From TMED27 sp964350435 (lineage in GTDB: Bacteria; Pseudomonadota; Alphaproteobacteria; Micavibrionales; Micavibrionaceae), in assembly GCA_964350435.1 (NCBI GenBank), contig CAYGJS010000009.1, positions 6,931 through 70,930 of the forward strand: DNA of 64,000 bases, written 5' to 3'. The translations under genes and the position numbers were made by a program. The notes below the pieces were generated by a model, which was not told the origin of the DNA, did no database searches, and saw only the letters and a program-made list of their open reading frames with translations. This document shows, in pieces, positions 50,867 through 59,273 of this stretch (its first letter is position 1; each line of letters starts with the position of its first letter).

Positions 50867-51337
50867 CTAATGATCGAAGATTTTCGAGATACTGTCCAGA
50901 ACGCCGTTTACAAGCCCCACTTCTGAACGCTCGTAAAATGCATGCGCAACATGCAAATAATCATTGATAACCAGCGGCGCATCATGCTTCCCGACCATAA
51001 GCTCATAAGCCCCGCAAATCAGAATGGATTTTAAAAGCGGCTCCACATCCCTGTCCGCCGCATCTTTCTTTAAATTCGCATCCACAATCGTCGTCAATTC
51101 AGGCAAACGCTCGTCCACACCAAGCAAAATCGCCTTAAGCAACGCACCATCGGGACGAACAAGTGCCTCACCCTCAATCTCCATATTGCTGCGATGCTCG
51201 AGATATTCCGCTGCGAGAGCCCGCAAAGATTGCTTATTCTGGCTCGACTGATACACCGCCTGAACCGCACTCAGGCGAGCCGAACGCGCCGCCGCGCTCG
51301 GAGAAGACTTATTCTCTGTCTTGAAATTCCCGCTCAT
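50867..51337 (-). CDS. nusB: Transcription antitermination factor NusB
   Basis: All-helical factor that binds boxA RNA with S10 during rRNA transcription. The 156-residue protein has a polar N-terminal stretch rich in Ser/Ala, then the NusB core: SARLSAVQAVYQSSQ near 20-34 and the C-terminal V-I-N-D-Y-L-H-V-A-H-A-F-Y (about 123-135), with GLVNGVLDSI following. It overlaps ribH by four bases, as usual at the end of the rib operon. Confidence 0.95.
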   Translation of the reverse strand: MSGNFKTENKSSPSAAARSARLSAVQAVYQSSQNKQSLRALAAEYLEHRSNMEIEGEALVRPDGALLKAILLGVDERLPELTTIVDANLKKDAADRDVEPLLKSILICGAYELMVGKHDAPLVINDYLHVAHAFYERSEVGLVNGVLDSISKIFDH

Positions 51338-51759
51338 GAATAGGCCTTTTTGAGTTCATACATCGCCAAAGCCGTTTTCGCAAACGCCGCGCCCTTGTTC
51401 TTTTTTGCCGGATCGGCGCGGCTCACCGCCTGCGCCTCATTCTCACATGTCAAAATTCCGTTCGCCAGCGCAAGTTCCCGCTCAATCGAAAGCGCCATAA
51501 GCCCGCGCGCACTCTCATTGCATACCGTATCATAATGCGATGTCTCCCCGCGGATAACGCACCCAAGCGCGATAAACGCATCATAATGCGACGCGGCAAA
51601 AGCAATCGCCGCCGGAATTTCAAGCGCGCCCGGCACTTCAATCACGTCATATTGAATGGATTGATCTCTCAAAACCGCGCTCGCCCCCGCCAGCAACATA
51701 TCGGAAATATGCTCATAAAAACGGGCTTCTACAATAAGTATGCGGGGTTTGGCGGTCAT
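51334..51759 (-). CDS. ribH: 6,7-dimethyl-8-ribityllumazine synthase
   Basis: Condenses the ribityl-uracil intermediate with 3,4-dihydroxybutanone 4-phosphate. The 141-residue protein has the lumazine synthase core: VEARFYEHISD, VPGALEIPAAI (substrate loop), LGCVIRGETSHYD with the phosphate-binding residues and catalytic His of this segment, and GILTCENEAQA. The ATG at 51759 is preferred to a TTG six bases earlier. It lies 20 bases downstream of ribB and overlaps nusB. Confidence 0.96.
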   Translation of the reverse strand: MTAKPRILIVEARFYEHISDMLLAGASAVLRDQSIQYDVIEVPGALEIPAAIAFAASHYDAFIALGCVIRGETSHYDTVCNESARGLMALSIERELALANGILTCENEAQAVSRADPAKKNKGAAFAKTALAMYELKKAYS

Positions 51760-51779
51760 CTTCAATTTTCCAAGAATTG

Positions 51780-52892
51780 TTAAACCGTAAGAGGCTTATG
51801 CCCTGTTATATACAACCCATACCCTTCAAGACCAACAACATTTTTCGGAGAATCGGTCAAAAGCGTCATTTTTTCAACGCCCAGATCCCGCAAAATCTGA
51901 GCACCGATACCGTATCGCCGCAATTCCCCATCTCTGGAATGCGCTTTTTCCCCCTTTAATCGCCGTGACAAAGCATCCGCATTGGCCTCCCGTAATATTA
52001 CAATCACGCCTTCACCCGCCTCTTCAATCAATTCCATGGAACGGTGCAGCACTGAATCCGCGCCGCCGCCAAGGATATCACCCATGAAATCAACCGCATG
52101 CATTCGCACCAGAACAGGCTGACGCAATGACCCAGGATGCCCCTTCACCAAAGCAACATGTTCCGCGTATTGGAGCGTATTCGCATAAACCATGAACCTA
52201 AAATGCCCCCCATAACGACTTTCAAACGCGTCTTCGTGAATCCGCTTCACCAAGGTTTCCTTGGCGGCTCTATATGCAATAAGATCCTCTATCGTGCCGA
52301 TCTTCAGATCATGTTTGGCCGCAAAACCAACAAGATCAGCAAGCCGCGCCATCGTCCCGTCATCATTCATAATCTCGCAGATCACGCCCGCACCGCTAAA
52401 CCCTGCAAGCCTCGCCAAATCCACAGCCGCCTCCGTATGCCCTGCCCGTTCAAGCACGCCCCCATCCCGGGCCAGCAAAGGAAACACATGCCCGGGCGTC
52501 GCAATATCCTGAGGCCGCGCCTGCGGATTGATCGCCGCTTTAATCGTTGTTGCCCGGTCCGCTGCCGAAATCCCTGTCGTGACTCCCTCTTTCGCTTCAA
52601 TCGAAACCGTAAACGCGGTGCGGTGCGACGTATTATTCCCCCGCCCCATAAGCTCAAGATCAAGCCTCTCGACCATCTCCCGCTCCATCGGCAAGCAAAT
52701 CAAACCGCGCCCTTCCTTGGCCATGAAATTGATATTCTCTGCGCTCGCCATCCCCGCCGCGACAATAATATCGCCCTCATTCTCACGGTTTTCATCATCG
52801 ACAATGATCACGGGCTTACCGGCCCGCACATCCGCCAAAATCTCCTCAACAGAAGACAGTGCACTCTTTTGAATTTCTGCAACGTTACTCAT
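51780..52892 (-). CDS. ribB: 3,4-dihydroxy-2-butanone-4-phosphate synthase with degenerate GTP cyclohydrolase II domain
   Basis: The N-terminal half (residues 1-210) is a complete RibB: VDDENRENEGDIIVAA with the acidic metal site, RGLICLPM, GISAADRATTI and GHVFPLLARDGGVLERAGHTEA. The C-terminal half (about 215-370) has the GTP cyclohydrolase II fold, but its zinc site is gone: where RibA has H-S-E-C-L-T-G-D and C-D-C-G, this protein has HAVDFMGD (267-274) and no cysteines after it. It should make DHBP but not open GTP. Such RibBX-type proteins are known in proteobacteria. A separate RibA must then exist elsewhere. It overlaps ribE by four bases. Confidence 0.93.
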   Translation of the reverse strand: MSNVAEIQKSALSSVEEILADVRAGKPVIIVDDENRENEGDIIVAAGMASAENINFMAKEGRGLICLPMEREMVERLDLELMGRGNNTSHRTAFTVSIEAKEGVTTGISAADRATTIKAAINPQARPQDIATPGHVFPLLARDGGVLERAGHTEAAVDLARLAGFSGAGVICEIMNDDGTMARLADLVGFAAKHDLKIGTIEDLIAYRAAKETLVKRIHEDAFESRYGGHFRFMVYANTLQYAEHVALVKGHPGSLRQPVLVRMHAVDFMGDILGGGADSVLHRSMELIEEAGEGVIVILREANADALSRRLKGEKAHSRDGELRRYGIGAQILRDLGVEKMTLLTDSPKNVVGLEGYGLYITGHKPLTV

Positions 52893-53491
52893 GCTGCCAC
52901 CTCCCCACTTACATTGAGGATACGCGCCACGTATCGCGCCAACATATCGATCTCGATATTCAAATGATCACCCGCTTTTCGATCCGAAAGCGTCGTATGC
53001 GCCCAAGTATGGGGAATAATATTCACGCCAAACACAACGCCCTCAACCTCATTCACGGTCAGCGATATACCATCAAGCGTAACGCTGCCTTTAGTGGCAA
53101 TAAACTTGTCAAGCCCCTCAGGCACCTTAATCTTAAGCCTGTGACTATCACCTTCTTTTACTATCGATTGTAAAACCGCCAGCCCGTCAACATGCCCCGA
53201 AACAATATGCCCGCCAAGTTCATCGCCAAGTTTCAATGACGGCTCAAGATTTACCCGCATCCCCGCGCGCCAATCTTTAAGCGAAGTCTTTGATAAGCTT
53301 TCCGCCGAAACATCCACCGCAAACCAATCCACGCCCTTATCAACAACGCTCATGCACGCACCGCTGCAAGCAATAGACGCACCAATAGCAACCGCCGCCA
53401 GATCTATGGCCGTTTCAATCACAATGCGCGTATCGCCTCTTTGCTCAACCGATCGCACGCGGCCAATATCTTGAATAAGTCCTGTAAACAT
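52889..53491 (-). CDS. ribE: Riboflavin synthase alpha subunit
   Basis: Dismutates two lumazine molecules to riboflavin. The 200-residue protein has two lumazine-binding repeats: the N-terminal one begins MFTGLIQDIGRV and includes GASIACSGACMSV and GDELGGHIVSGHVDG; the second includes GSVTLDGISLTVNEV and the C-terminal N-I-E-I-D-M-L-A-R-Y-V-A-R. ATG at 53491 with AAAGGAC upstream fits the conserved start. It is preceded by an 80-bp palindromic repeat and overlaps ribB by four bases. Confidence 0.97.
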   Translation of the reverse strand: MFTGLIQDIGRVRSVEQRGDTRIVIETAIDLAAVAIGASIACSGACMSVVDKGVDWFAVDVSAESLSKTSLKDWRAGMRVNLEPSLKLGDELGGHIVSGHVDGLAVLQSIVKEGDSHRLKIKVPEGLDKFIATKGSVTLDGISLTVNEVEGVVFGVNIIPHTWAHTTLSDRKAGDHLNIEIDMLARYVARILNVSGEVAA

Positions 53492-53501
53492 TTTGTCCTT
53501 T

Positions 53502-53581
53502 GTCATCCTGAAGACCTATAGGTCTGAAGGATCTATTAAAAAAAACAACCAGATCCTTCAGCGCGAGCACTTCAGGATGAC
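53502..53581. repeat. 80-bp palindromic repeat, copy B (inverse of copy A)
   Basis: Starts GTCATCCTGAAGACCTATAG and ends CTTCAGGATGAC; reverse-complemented it aligns along its whole length with the element at 33557-33635, the only clearly variable part being the loop. It fills the gap between ribD and ribE, two genes that are otherwise in one operon, and would fold into a long hairpin in their shared mRNA. Confidence 0.85.
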
Positions 53582-53588
53582 ATTAGAG

Positions 53589-54515
53589 TTAGGGCTTTTT
53601 ACGATAGATTTCCAGCATATCTTCTCCCAAAACCCGTGTTTCTTTTAGTTTTAAAGCCGAGTACGCCGAAAAATCCGCCGCCCTCACACCGCCAGCCCCC
53701 AAAACAAGCGGCGATTTGAGCAAATGCACCTCATCGACAACCCCGCTTTCAAGGAAAGAATTATGGGTTTTAGCGCCGCCTTCGACCAATAAACGCGTAA
53801 TTCCGTCGTGATTTACCTCCAATAACGCCTCTTTAACATCTTTTTTCAGGATATAAACCCTCGATTCATGCTCATAACACTCAATTCGTGTCGTTAAACG
53901 TGGCATATCGACCTTAAAAGTGGTTTTCCCAACCATAATAGCATCATTTTGTGACCGCAAAAGATGCATATACCGCGAAGCCATCGCCCCACTAATCTGC
54001 GAACGCTTGCCCACGCCCTCCGCAATCATCCCATCCGCCGATATGGCGCATTTCAGTGTCACATAGGGTCTGGAATGGTTCACACGCGAAAAAAATCCCG
54101 CATTCATCGCCAAAGCTGCCTCTTCCAAAACACCGATATTGACATCAATTCCGGCATCAACCAGCATCCTGATACCCTGACCACTCACCCGAGGGTCAGG
54201 ATCGGTGCACGCAACAACAACCCGTCGCACCCCCGCATCAATCAGGCTTTGCGCGCAGGGCGGCGTCTGTCCGTGATGTGCACACGGCTCAAGCGTAACA
54301 TATGCCGTCGCGCCCTTCGCCTGCGCCCCCGCCGTCTCCAGCGCAAGGGCCTCCGCATGCGGCCGCCCGCCTTTCGCCGTATGTGCCGCGGCCAAAATCA
54401 CGCCGCCCTTCACCAATACGCACCCCACCGCAGGATTTGGTGCGCAATGCCCAATCCCGCGCTGCGCCCTATTCAGGGCGACACGCATATATCTCTCATC
54501 ATGGGAAAGCATCAT
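53589..54515 (-). CDS. ribD: Bifunctional riboflavin biosynthesis deaminase/reductase RibD
   Basis: Two consecutive steps of riboflavin synthesis. The N-terminal deaminase domain (about 5-145) has the zinc motif HAE (RPHAEALAL) and PCAHHGQTPPC; the C-terminal RibD_C reductase domain follows (KCAISADGMIAEG, IMVGKTTFKVD, RLLVEGGAKTHNSFL). With 308 residues it is shorter than typical RibD (about 360), losses falling mainly inside the reductase half between about residues 190 and 240; the key motifs remain. It overlaps nrdR by four bases. Confidence 0.95.
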   Translation of the reverse strand: MMLSHDERYMRVALNRAQRGIGHCAPNPAVGCVLVKGGVILAAAHTAKGGRPHAEALALETAGAQAKGATAYVTLEPCAHHGQTPPCAQSLIDAGVRRVVVACTDPDPRVSGQGIRMLVDAGIDVNIGVLEEAALAMNAGFFSRVNHSRPYVTLKCAISADGMIAEGVGKRSQISGAMASRYMHLLRSQNDAIMVGKTTFKVDMPRLTTRIECYEHESRVYILKKDVKEALLEVNHDGITRLLVEGGAKTHNSFLESGVVDEVHLLKSPLVLGAGGVRAADFSAYSALKLKETRVLGEDMLEIYRKKP

Positions 54516-54979
54516 TTACTTTTGGATTTAAGCGTTTTGACATCTTCGAGGAAATCATCAAAATCCTCAGGCTTGCGGAAGTCCTTATAAACGCTGGCAT
54601 AACGAATATACCCAACCGCATCGAGAGCCTTCAACTCATGCATAACTTCCGCGCCAATCTTATTCGAGGCAATTTCCTGTTCGCCCTTGGCTTCCAGCCT
54701 GCGAACAATCTGAGTGACCGATTTCTCGATATCCTCAATCTCCACAGGACGCTTCTGCAAAGCAATCTGCATGGATTTGATGATTTTATCTCGATCAAAC
54801 GGCTGCTTGCGACCGCCTGACTTAATCACCGTCATTTCCCGAAGCTGCACGCGCTCGAAGGTCGTAAACCGCTCCTCACATTCGGGACAGGAACGGCGAC
54901 GGCGAATGCAGGAATTATCCTCCGTTGGTCGGGAATCCTTTACTGCCGTTTCTTCATGTCCGCAAAACGGGCACTTCAT
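54512..54979 (-). CDS. nrdR: Ribonucleotide reductase regulator NrdR
   Basis: ATP/dATP-responsive repressor of ribonucleotide reductase genes. The 155-residue protein has the N-terminal zinc ribbon with Cys3, Cys6, Cys31 and Cys34 (CPFCGHEE, CPECEERF), including the arginine-rich strand CIRRRRS used for DNA contact, and then the ATP-cone domain (VIKSGGRKQPFDRDKI onward). It lies between glyA and ribD in the usual order. Confidence 0.97.
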   Translation of the reverse strand: MKCPFCGHEETAVKDSRPTEDNSCIRRRRSCPECEERFTTFERVQLREMTVIKSGGRKQPFDRDKIIKSMQIALQKRPVEIEDIEKSVTQIVRRLEAKGEQEIASNKIGAEVMHELKALDAVGYIRYASVYKDFRKPEDFDDFLEDVKTLKSKSK

Positions 54980-55071
54980 GAATTATTCCAATCGTCGTTC
55001 TTTACAAACACAGCATCCTAACCAAAGAGAAATGCGCAAAAAATTTTCATTTGCAGGCCATTTGTCAAAGG

Positions 55072-56379
55072 TTAAAGCGTTGGATAAATAGGGAAACGCT
55101 TACAAAGCTCGGCAACCTTCGCCTTGACCGATTTTTCAACCGCGCCATTACCATCCGCGCCATTGGCCGCCAAACCGTCCAGCACTTCGATAATATACTC
55201 GCCGATCAACTTCCACTCGGCCACGCCAAAGCCGCGGGTCGTCCCCGCAGGCGTACCCAAACGAACGCCCGACGTCACCATCGGCGGCGCAGGATCAAAC
55301 GGCACAGCATTCTTGTTACAGGTAATCCCGGCGCGCTCGAGAGCCTCTTCCGTGATATTCCCCGTCACATTCTTCGGACGCAGATCAACCAATACGATGT
55401 GGCTGTCCGTGCCGCCGGACACGATATCCGCGCCGCCTGCCTTTAAGGTGTCGGCCAATACGCGCGCATTGTCAACAATCGCCTTGGCATAAAGTTTAAA
55501 CTCAGGTCTGAGCGCCTCGCCATAAGACACTGCTTTTGCTGCAATAACATGCATCAACGGGCCGCCCTGAATACCCGGGAAAATCGCCGAATTGATCTTT
55601 TTGAAAATCTCCAGATCATTCGTCAAAATCATCCCGCCGCGCGGACCGCGCAATGTCTTATGCGTCGTCGTCGTCGTCACATCCGCAAACTGCACGGGGC
55701 TTTCATAAGACCCGCCAGCCACAAGACCGGCATAATGCGCCATATCCACCATGAAATAGGCGCCGACTTCATCGGCAATCTTGCGGAAACGCGCCCAGTC
55801 AATTTGACGGGGATAGGCCGAAGCCCCTGCAATAATCATCTTCGGCTTGTGCTCCCGCGCCAGTGCTTCCATCTGATCATAATCCAGCAAAGAATCGCTC
55901 TCGCGCACGCCGTATTGAATGGCATTAAACCACTTACCGGATTGATTTGGCGCAGCGCCGTGCGTCAAATGCCCACCCGCCGCCAAAGACATCCCCAATA
56001 TCGTATCACCGGGCTGCAAAAGCGCCATCATCACGCCTTGGTTCGCCTGCGAGCCAGAATTCGGCTGCACATTGACGTACTTGGCTCCAAAAAGCTGCTT
56101 CGCCCGATCCCGCGCCAGATCCTCAACCACATCGGCAAACTCGCAGCCGCCATAATAACGACGCCCCGGATACCCTTCGGCGTACTTATTGGTCAGCACC
56201 GTACCTTGCGCGTCCAAAACCGCTTTAGACACTATGTTTTCAGAAGCAATCAGCTCAATCTGTGTTTGCTGGCGATTAAGTTCATTTTCAATCGCCGCGT
56301 TTACATCTGCATCCGCGCGCTTCAAATCTTCAGTAAAAAACCCGTCCACATTGTTCTCCTTAAGTGCTGCGTTGCTCAT
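55072..56379 (-). CDS. glyA: Serine hydroxymethyltransferase
   Basis: PLP enzyme converting serine and tetrahydrofolate to glycine and methylene-THF. The 435-residue protein includes the active-site lysine in VTTTTHKTLRGPRGG (Schiff-base Lys near 244), IELIASENIVS, YPGRRYYGG and the NVQPNSGSQANQ segment. It is 20 bases downstream of rpiB and 92 bases upstream of nrdR. A glycine riboswitch was looked for, but the spacer is too short to hold one. Confidence 0.98.
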   Translation of the reverse strand: MSNAALKENNVDGFFTEDLKRADADVNAAIENELNRQQTQIELIASENIVSKAVLDAQGTVLTNKYAEGYPGRRYYGGCEFADVVEDLARDRAKQLFGAKYVNVQPNSGSQANQGVMMALLQPGDTILGMSLAAGGHLTHGAAPNQSGKWFNAIQYGVRESDSLLDYDQMEALAREHKPKMIIAGASAYPRQIDWARFRKIADEVGAYFMVDMAHYAGLVAGGSYESPVQFADVTTTTTHKTLRGPRGGMILTNDLEIFKKINSAIFPGIQGGPLMHVIAAKAVSYGEALRPEFKLYAKAIVDNARVLADTLKAGGADIVSGGTDSHIVLVDLRPKNVTGNITEEALERAGITCNKNAVPFDPAPPMVTSGVRLGTPAGTTRGFGVAEWKLIGEYIIEVLDGLAANGADGNGAVEKSVKAKVAELCKRFPIYPTL

Positions 56380-56399
56380 GATTATATCCTTTTCTATAA

Positions 56400-56825
56400 T
56401 TATTTAAGTTGATCCACGCGCCGTTGGTGACGCCCCCCTTCAAATTCCGTATTCAAAAACGCATCGACAATGTCAAACGCAACCTCAACGCCCGTAATCC
56501 GCGCGCCAAGCGCCAGAACATTCGCATCATTATGCGCCCGCGTCAATCTCGCCATCGTCGAATTTGTGCATAAAGCCGCGCGCACAGCCGGATTACGGTT
56601 CGCCGCAATTGAAATCCCGATCCCCGAACCACAAATCGCAATCCCCAACGGCGCATCACCGCCGGCAATCGCAAGTGCCAGTTTCGACCCATATTCAGGA
56701 TAATCAACAGATTCGGAAGAGTGCGTACCTAAATCAAGCCACTCTATGTCACCATACCGCGCCTTGATCGCTTCTTTGAGGTCATACCCCCCATGGTCAC
56801 AGGCTATGGCAAGTTTACGTTTCAT
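56400..56825 (-). CDS. rpiB: Ribose-5-phosphate isomerase B
   Basis: Interconverts ribose 5-phosphate and ribulose 5-phosphate, the precursor of the RibB reaction encoded in the same gene run. The 141-residue protein starts MKRKLAIACDHGGYDLKEAI; the active-site motifs ICGSGIGISIAANR (with the catalytic cysteine) and THSSESVDYPEYG are present. ATG at 56825 is chosen; the ORF extension upstream is not protein-like. It heads the run rpiB-glyA-nrdR-ribD-ribE-ribB-ribH-nusB. Confidence 0.96.
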   Translation of the reverse strand: MKRKLAIACDHGGYDLKEAIKARYGDIEWLDLGTHSSESVDYPEYGSKLALAIAGGDAPLGIAICGSGIGISIAANRNPAVRAALCTNSTMARLTRAHNDANVLALGARITGVEVAFDIVDAFLNTEFEGGRHQRRVDQLK

Positions 56826-56907
56826 GCACAATATATAGTGTGCAGCGCGCAATGAAATCAAGTGAGAATATTTTTGTATTAGGGAAAACATTAAGCTATA
56901 AGAGAAT

Positions 56908-57117
56908 ATGGTTAAAAAAACATTCGAAATACATGTTGGCCAACGGTATCTTTACAATGGTTGCACATACAGCACCCCTAAAAATCCAGATGACCTTACC
57001 CACGGCGAAGTTGTAGAGGTTCTTAACGCCACCAACCCTACAGAAATCAGAATTAAAAATGGACATGAGCGAGAATTTATTGTCCCCAGTTGGGTATTGG
57101 ATAGGCTCCCCACTTAA
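56908..57117 (+). CDS. Small hypothetical protein
   Basis: A 69-residue plus-strand frame, rich in beta-strand-forming residues, with one cysteine (LYNGCTYSTPK) and an SH3-like composition (GEVVEVLNATN, IRIKNGHEREFIVPSWVLDRL). No family recognised. It is divergent from rpiB with an 82-base gap and converges on the DUF6898-like gene, sharing four bases. Codon use resembles that of neighbours, and the frame fills the space exactly, which supports it being a gene. The ribosome binding site is weak. Confidence 0.6.
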   Translation: MVKKTFEIHVGQRYLYNGCTYSTPKNPDDLTHGEVVEVLNATNPTEIRIKNGHEREFIVPSWVLDRLPT

Positions 57118-57314
57118 ATCAATCCCTTCTTTTTCATCACATATTCAAGCCGCTTAATCGCATTCACCTTCAATGTGCTTTGCGGCGCGCTTACAGGACC
57201 CTGAATCACAACCTCGATCAAGGTCTGCACATCCATCGCCGTCACTTTCATCACATGTCCCACGGGATGAAATTCAATAATCACTTCCCGCCCCTGTAAA
57301 AATTCCTTGTTCAT
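57114..57314 (-). CDS. Small conserved alphaproteobacterial protein (DUF6898-like)
   Basis: A 66-residue protein: R-E-V-I-I-E-F-H-P-V-G-x-V-M-K-V-T-A-M-D, then V-I-Q-G-P, then a helix ending KRLEYVMKKKGLI. This pattern matches small proteins of unknown function widespread in alphaproteobacteria (from memory DUF6898). Start at ATG 57314 is chosen, since the longer frame would run into the acyl-CoA dehydrogenase gene on the other strand. The two genes are divergent with 43 bases between. Confidence 0.7.
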   Translation of the reverse strand: MNKEFLQGREVIIEFHPVGHVMKVTAMDVQTLIEVVIQGPVSAPQSTLKVNAIKRLEYVMKKKGLI

Positions 57315-57357
57315 GATATTTGTATAAAAGACATTTTTTTTGAGAGAAAGACAAATC

Positions 57358-58548
57358 ATGGCGAAACGCGCAGAATTTAATTGGGAAGACCCTTTCCTGC
57401 TCGATGAACTCCTGAGCGATGAGGAGCGCATGATCATGCAAACGGCGCGTGAATATGCCCAAGATAAACTCCAACCACGCGTGTTGGAATCCTACCGCAC
57501 CGAAACCTTCGACCCCGCCATCATGCGTGAAATGGGCGAATTGGGGCTGCTCGGCCCCATGCTGGAAGGGTATGGCTGTGCGGGCGCAAGCTACACCGCC
57601 GCCGGCCTGATTGCGCGGGAACTTGAACGCGTCGATTCCGCCTACCGCTCCTGCTACTCTGTCCAATCCTCTCTTGTCATGTACCCGATCTACACCTTCG
57701 GCTCAGAGGAACAAAAACAAAAATACCTCCCCAAACTCGCCAGTGGTGAGCATATAGGGTGCTTCGGCCTCACCGAACCCGATGGCGGCTCCAACCCGTC
57801 TGACATGCGCACCAAGGCCGTGAAAACCAAAGGCGGCTATTGCCTCAACGGCGCAAAACAATGGATATCCAACTCCCCCATCGCCGATGTTTTCATCGTC
57901 TGGGCAGAAATCAAAGGCGGCGAGCGCGATGGTCAACTCGGCGGCTTCATCCTCGATAAAGGCATGCAAGGCCTCGAAGGCACCAAAATCCATGGCAAAC
58001 TCTCACTTCGCGCCTCCCCTACGGGCGGTATAACGATGGCCGATGTTTTCGCCCCCGATGACGCCCTGATGCCCGGTTCATCGAACCTTAAAGCGCCGCT
58101 GATGTGCCTCAACTCGGCGCGTTTTGGCATCTGCTGGGGGGTCATGGGCGCCGCAGAAGACTGCTGGCACCGCGCCCGCTCCTATACTATGGAGCGCGTA
58201 ATCTTTGGAAAACCGCTGGCCGCGCAGCAACTCATCCAAAAGAAACTCGCCGACATGCAAACTGAAATCACACTGGGTCTGACCGCGTGTCATCGCCTCG
58301 GCAGATTGCGCGATGAAGACCGCGCCGCCCCAGAAGCCATCTCTCTCCTCAAACGTAATAATTGCGGAAAAGCTCTGGATATCGCCCGCCTAGCCCGTGA
58401 TATGCATGGCGGCAACGGTATCGCCGACGAATACCACGTCATGCGCCATATGTGTAACCTTGAGGCCGTAAACACCTATGAAGGCACGCACGATATCCAC
58501 GCCCTCATCCTCGGCAGAGCGATGACGGGCGAACAGGCTTTTGAGTAA
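57358..58548 (+). CDS. gcdH: Glutaryl-CoA dehydrogenase-like acyl-CoA dehydrogenase
   Basis: FAD enzyme that oxidises and decarboxylates glutaryl-CoA to crotonyl-CoA in lysine/tryptophan breakdown. The 396-residue protein contains the GCDH-typical stretch SVQSSLVMYPIYTFGSEEQK, the FAD site GCFGLTEPDGGSNPSDM, and the C-terminal MHGGNGIADEYHV and NTYEGTHDIHALI, where the glutamate of YEG is the catalytic base. ATG at 57358 with GAGAGAAAG upstream is used. Electron acceptor would be ETF. A GabD-type semialdehyde dehydrogenase at 6163 could act in the same catabolic route, but this is only a guess. Confidence 0.9.
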   Translation: MAKRAEFNWEDPFLLDELLSDEERMIMQTAREYAQDKLQPRVLESYRTETFDPAIMREMGELGLLGPMLEGYGCAGASYTAAGLIARELERVDSAYRSCYSVQSSLVMYPIYTFGSEEQKQKYLPKLASGEHIGCFGLTEPDGGSNPSDMRTKAVKTKGGYCLNGAKQWISNSPIADVFIVWAEIKGGERDGQLGGFILDKGMQGLEGTKIHGKLSLRASPTGGITMADVFAPDDALMPGSSNLKAPLMCLNSARFGICWGVMGAAEDCWHRARSYTMERVIFGKPLAAQQLIQKKLADMQTEITLGLTACHRLGRLRDEDRAAPEAISLLKRNNCGKALDIARLARDMHGGNGIADEYHVMRHMCNLEAVNTYEGTHDIHALILGRAMTGEQAFE

Positions 58549-58583
58549 CATTCAAGTCAAAATATGATAGAAATCTCAAACAG

Positions 58584-58662
58584 TTTTGCACTCTCACGCG
58601 GCATGAGGAGCGACGCGTATAAACAATACGCGAGTGACGAATAACAAAGTGAGAGTGCAAAA
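58584..58662. repeat. Nested palindromic intergenic element
   Basis: A perfect 14-bp inverted repeat, TTTTGCACTCTCAC (58584-58597) and GTGAGAGTGCAAAA (58649-58662), encloses a second inverted repeat CGCGTAT / ATACGCG (58614-58632 region). It lies between two convergent genes and could fold into a branched stem, act as a bidirectional terminator, or be a miniature mobile element. Confidence 0.75.
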
Positions 58663-58672
58663 ATGGCAGAGA

Positions 58673-59137
58673 TTAAAACCCGCCGCCATAACCCGAAGTC
58701 TGCGCCGCCCAGAAGCGCTCAAGCTGCTTGAGGGTTTCGTTCAGATCGACGAGATCGGCGTTTTCGATATTTGAATTTGCGATTTTTTCTTCATGGCTAT
58801 CAAACATCGCTGAAATCATGCGCTTGAGCTCCAGCCCCTTTTGCGAGAGCTTGACACGGATCGAGCGTTTATCATGCACACTGCGCTCTTGAATAAGGTA
58901 TTCATTCTCAACCATCTTCTTGACGTTATAAGAAACATTCGAACCAAGGTAATACCCGCGAATGGTCAGTTCCCCGACCGTCATCTCGTCATCCCCGATA
59001 TTGTACAAAATCATCGACTGCACGTTATTAATGTCCTGAATATTTTTCTTATCCAATTCGACCTTCAAAACGTCGAGAAAATGACGGTGCAGGCGCTCGA
59101 TTAATTGAATGGCTTCGTAATAAGGTGTTGGTGTCAC
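58673..59137 (-). CDS. MarR-family regulator (LdtR-like)
   Basis: Winged-helix repressor of about 154 residues. The segment Y-Y-E-A-I-Q-L-I-E-R-L-H-R-H-F-L-D-V, the DNA-reading helix GYYLGSNVSYNVKKMVE and wing ERSVHDKRSIRV match a conserved alphaproteobacterial MarR group that includes LdtR of Liberibacter, which controls L,D-transpeptidases and responds to benzbromarone-like ligands. GTG at 59137 has GGAG eight bases upstream and is preferred; GTG at 59197 would add 20 residues but has no ribosome binding site. It is divergent from hemB. Confidence 0.88.
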   Translation of the reverse strand: MTPTPYYEAIQLIERLHRHFLDVLKVELDKKNIQDINNVQSMILYNIGDDEMTVGELTIRGYYLGSNVSYNVKKMVENEYLIQERSVHDKRSIRVKLSQKGLELKRMISAMFDSHEEKIANSNIENADLVDLNETLKQLERFWAAQTSGYGGGF

Positions 59138-59273
59138 AGGTTTTGCTCCAAAAGAATTCTTCTTTATTTTCTCATTGATAGTGTGAAGGGAAGGCACTAA
59201 GAGGTCAATATCTATTCTTTATTCTACATCTGAGTTATAAAGAGATCGTTAACAAAAATATTCAGGATAAACA

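Noticed and set aside
53502..56399. FMN or glycine riboswitch in the rib/glyA operon
   Set aside because: The spacers are 20-92 bases or filled by a palindromic repeat; no RFN-type or glycine-aptamer conserved blocks were seen.
56908..57314. Toxin-antitoxin pair formed by the two small convergent genes
   Set aside because: They are convergent, not cotranscribed, and the minus-strand protein resembles a conserved alphaproteobacterial small protein.
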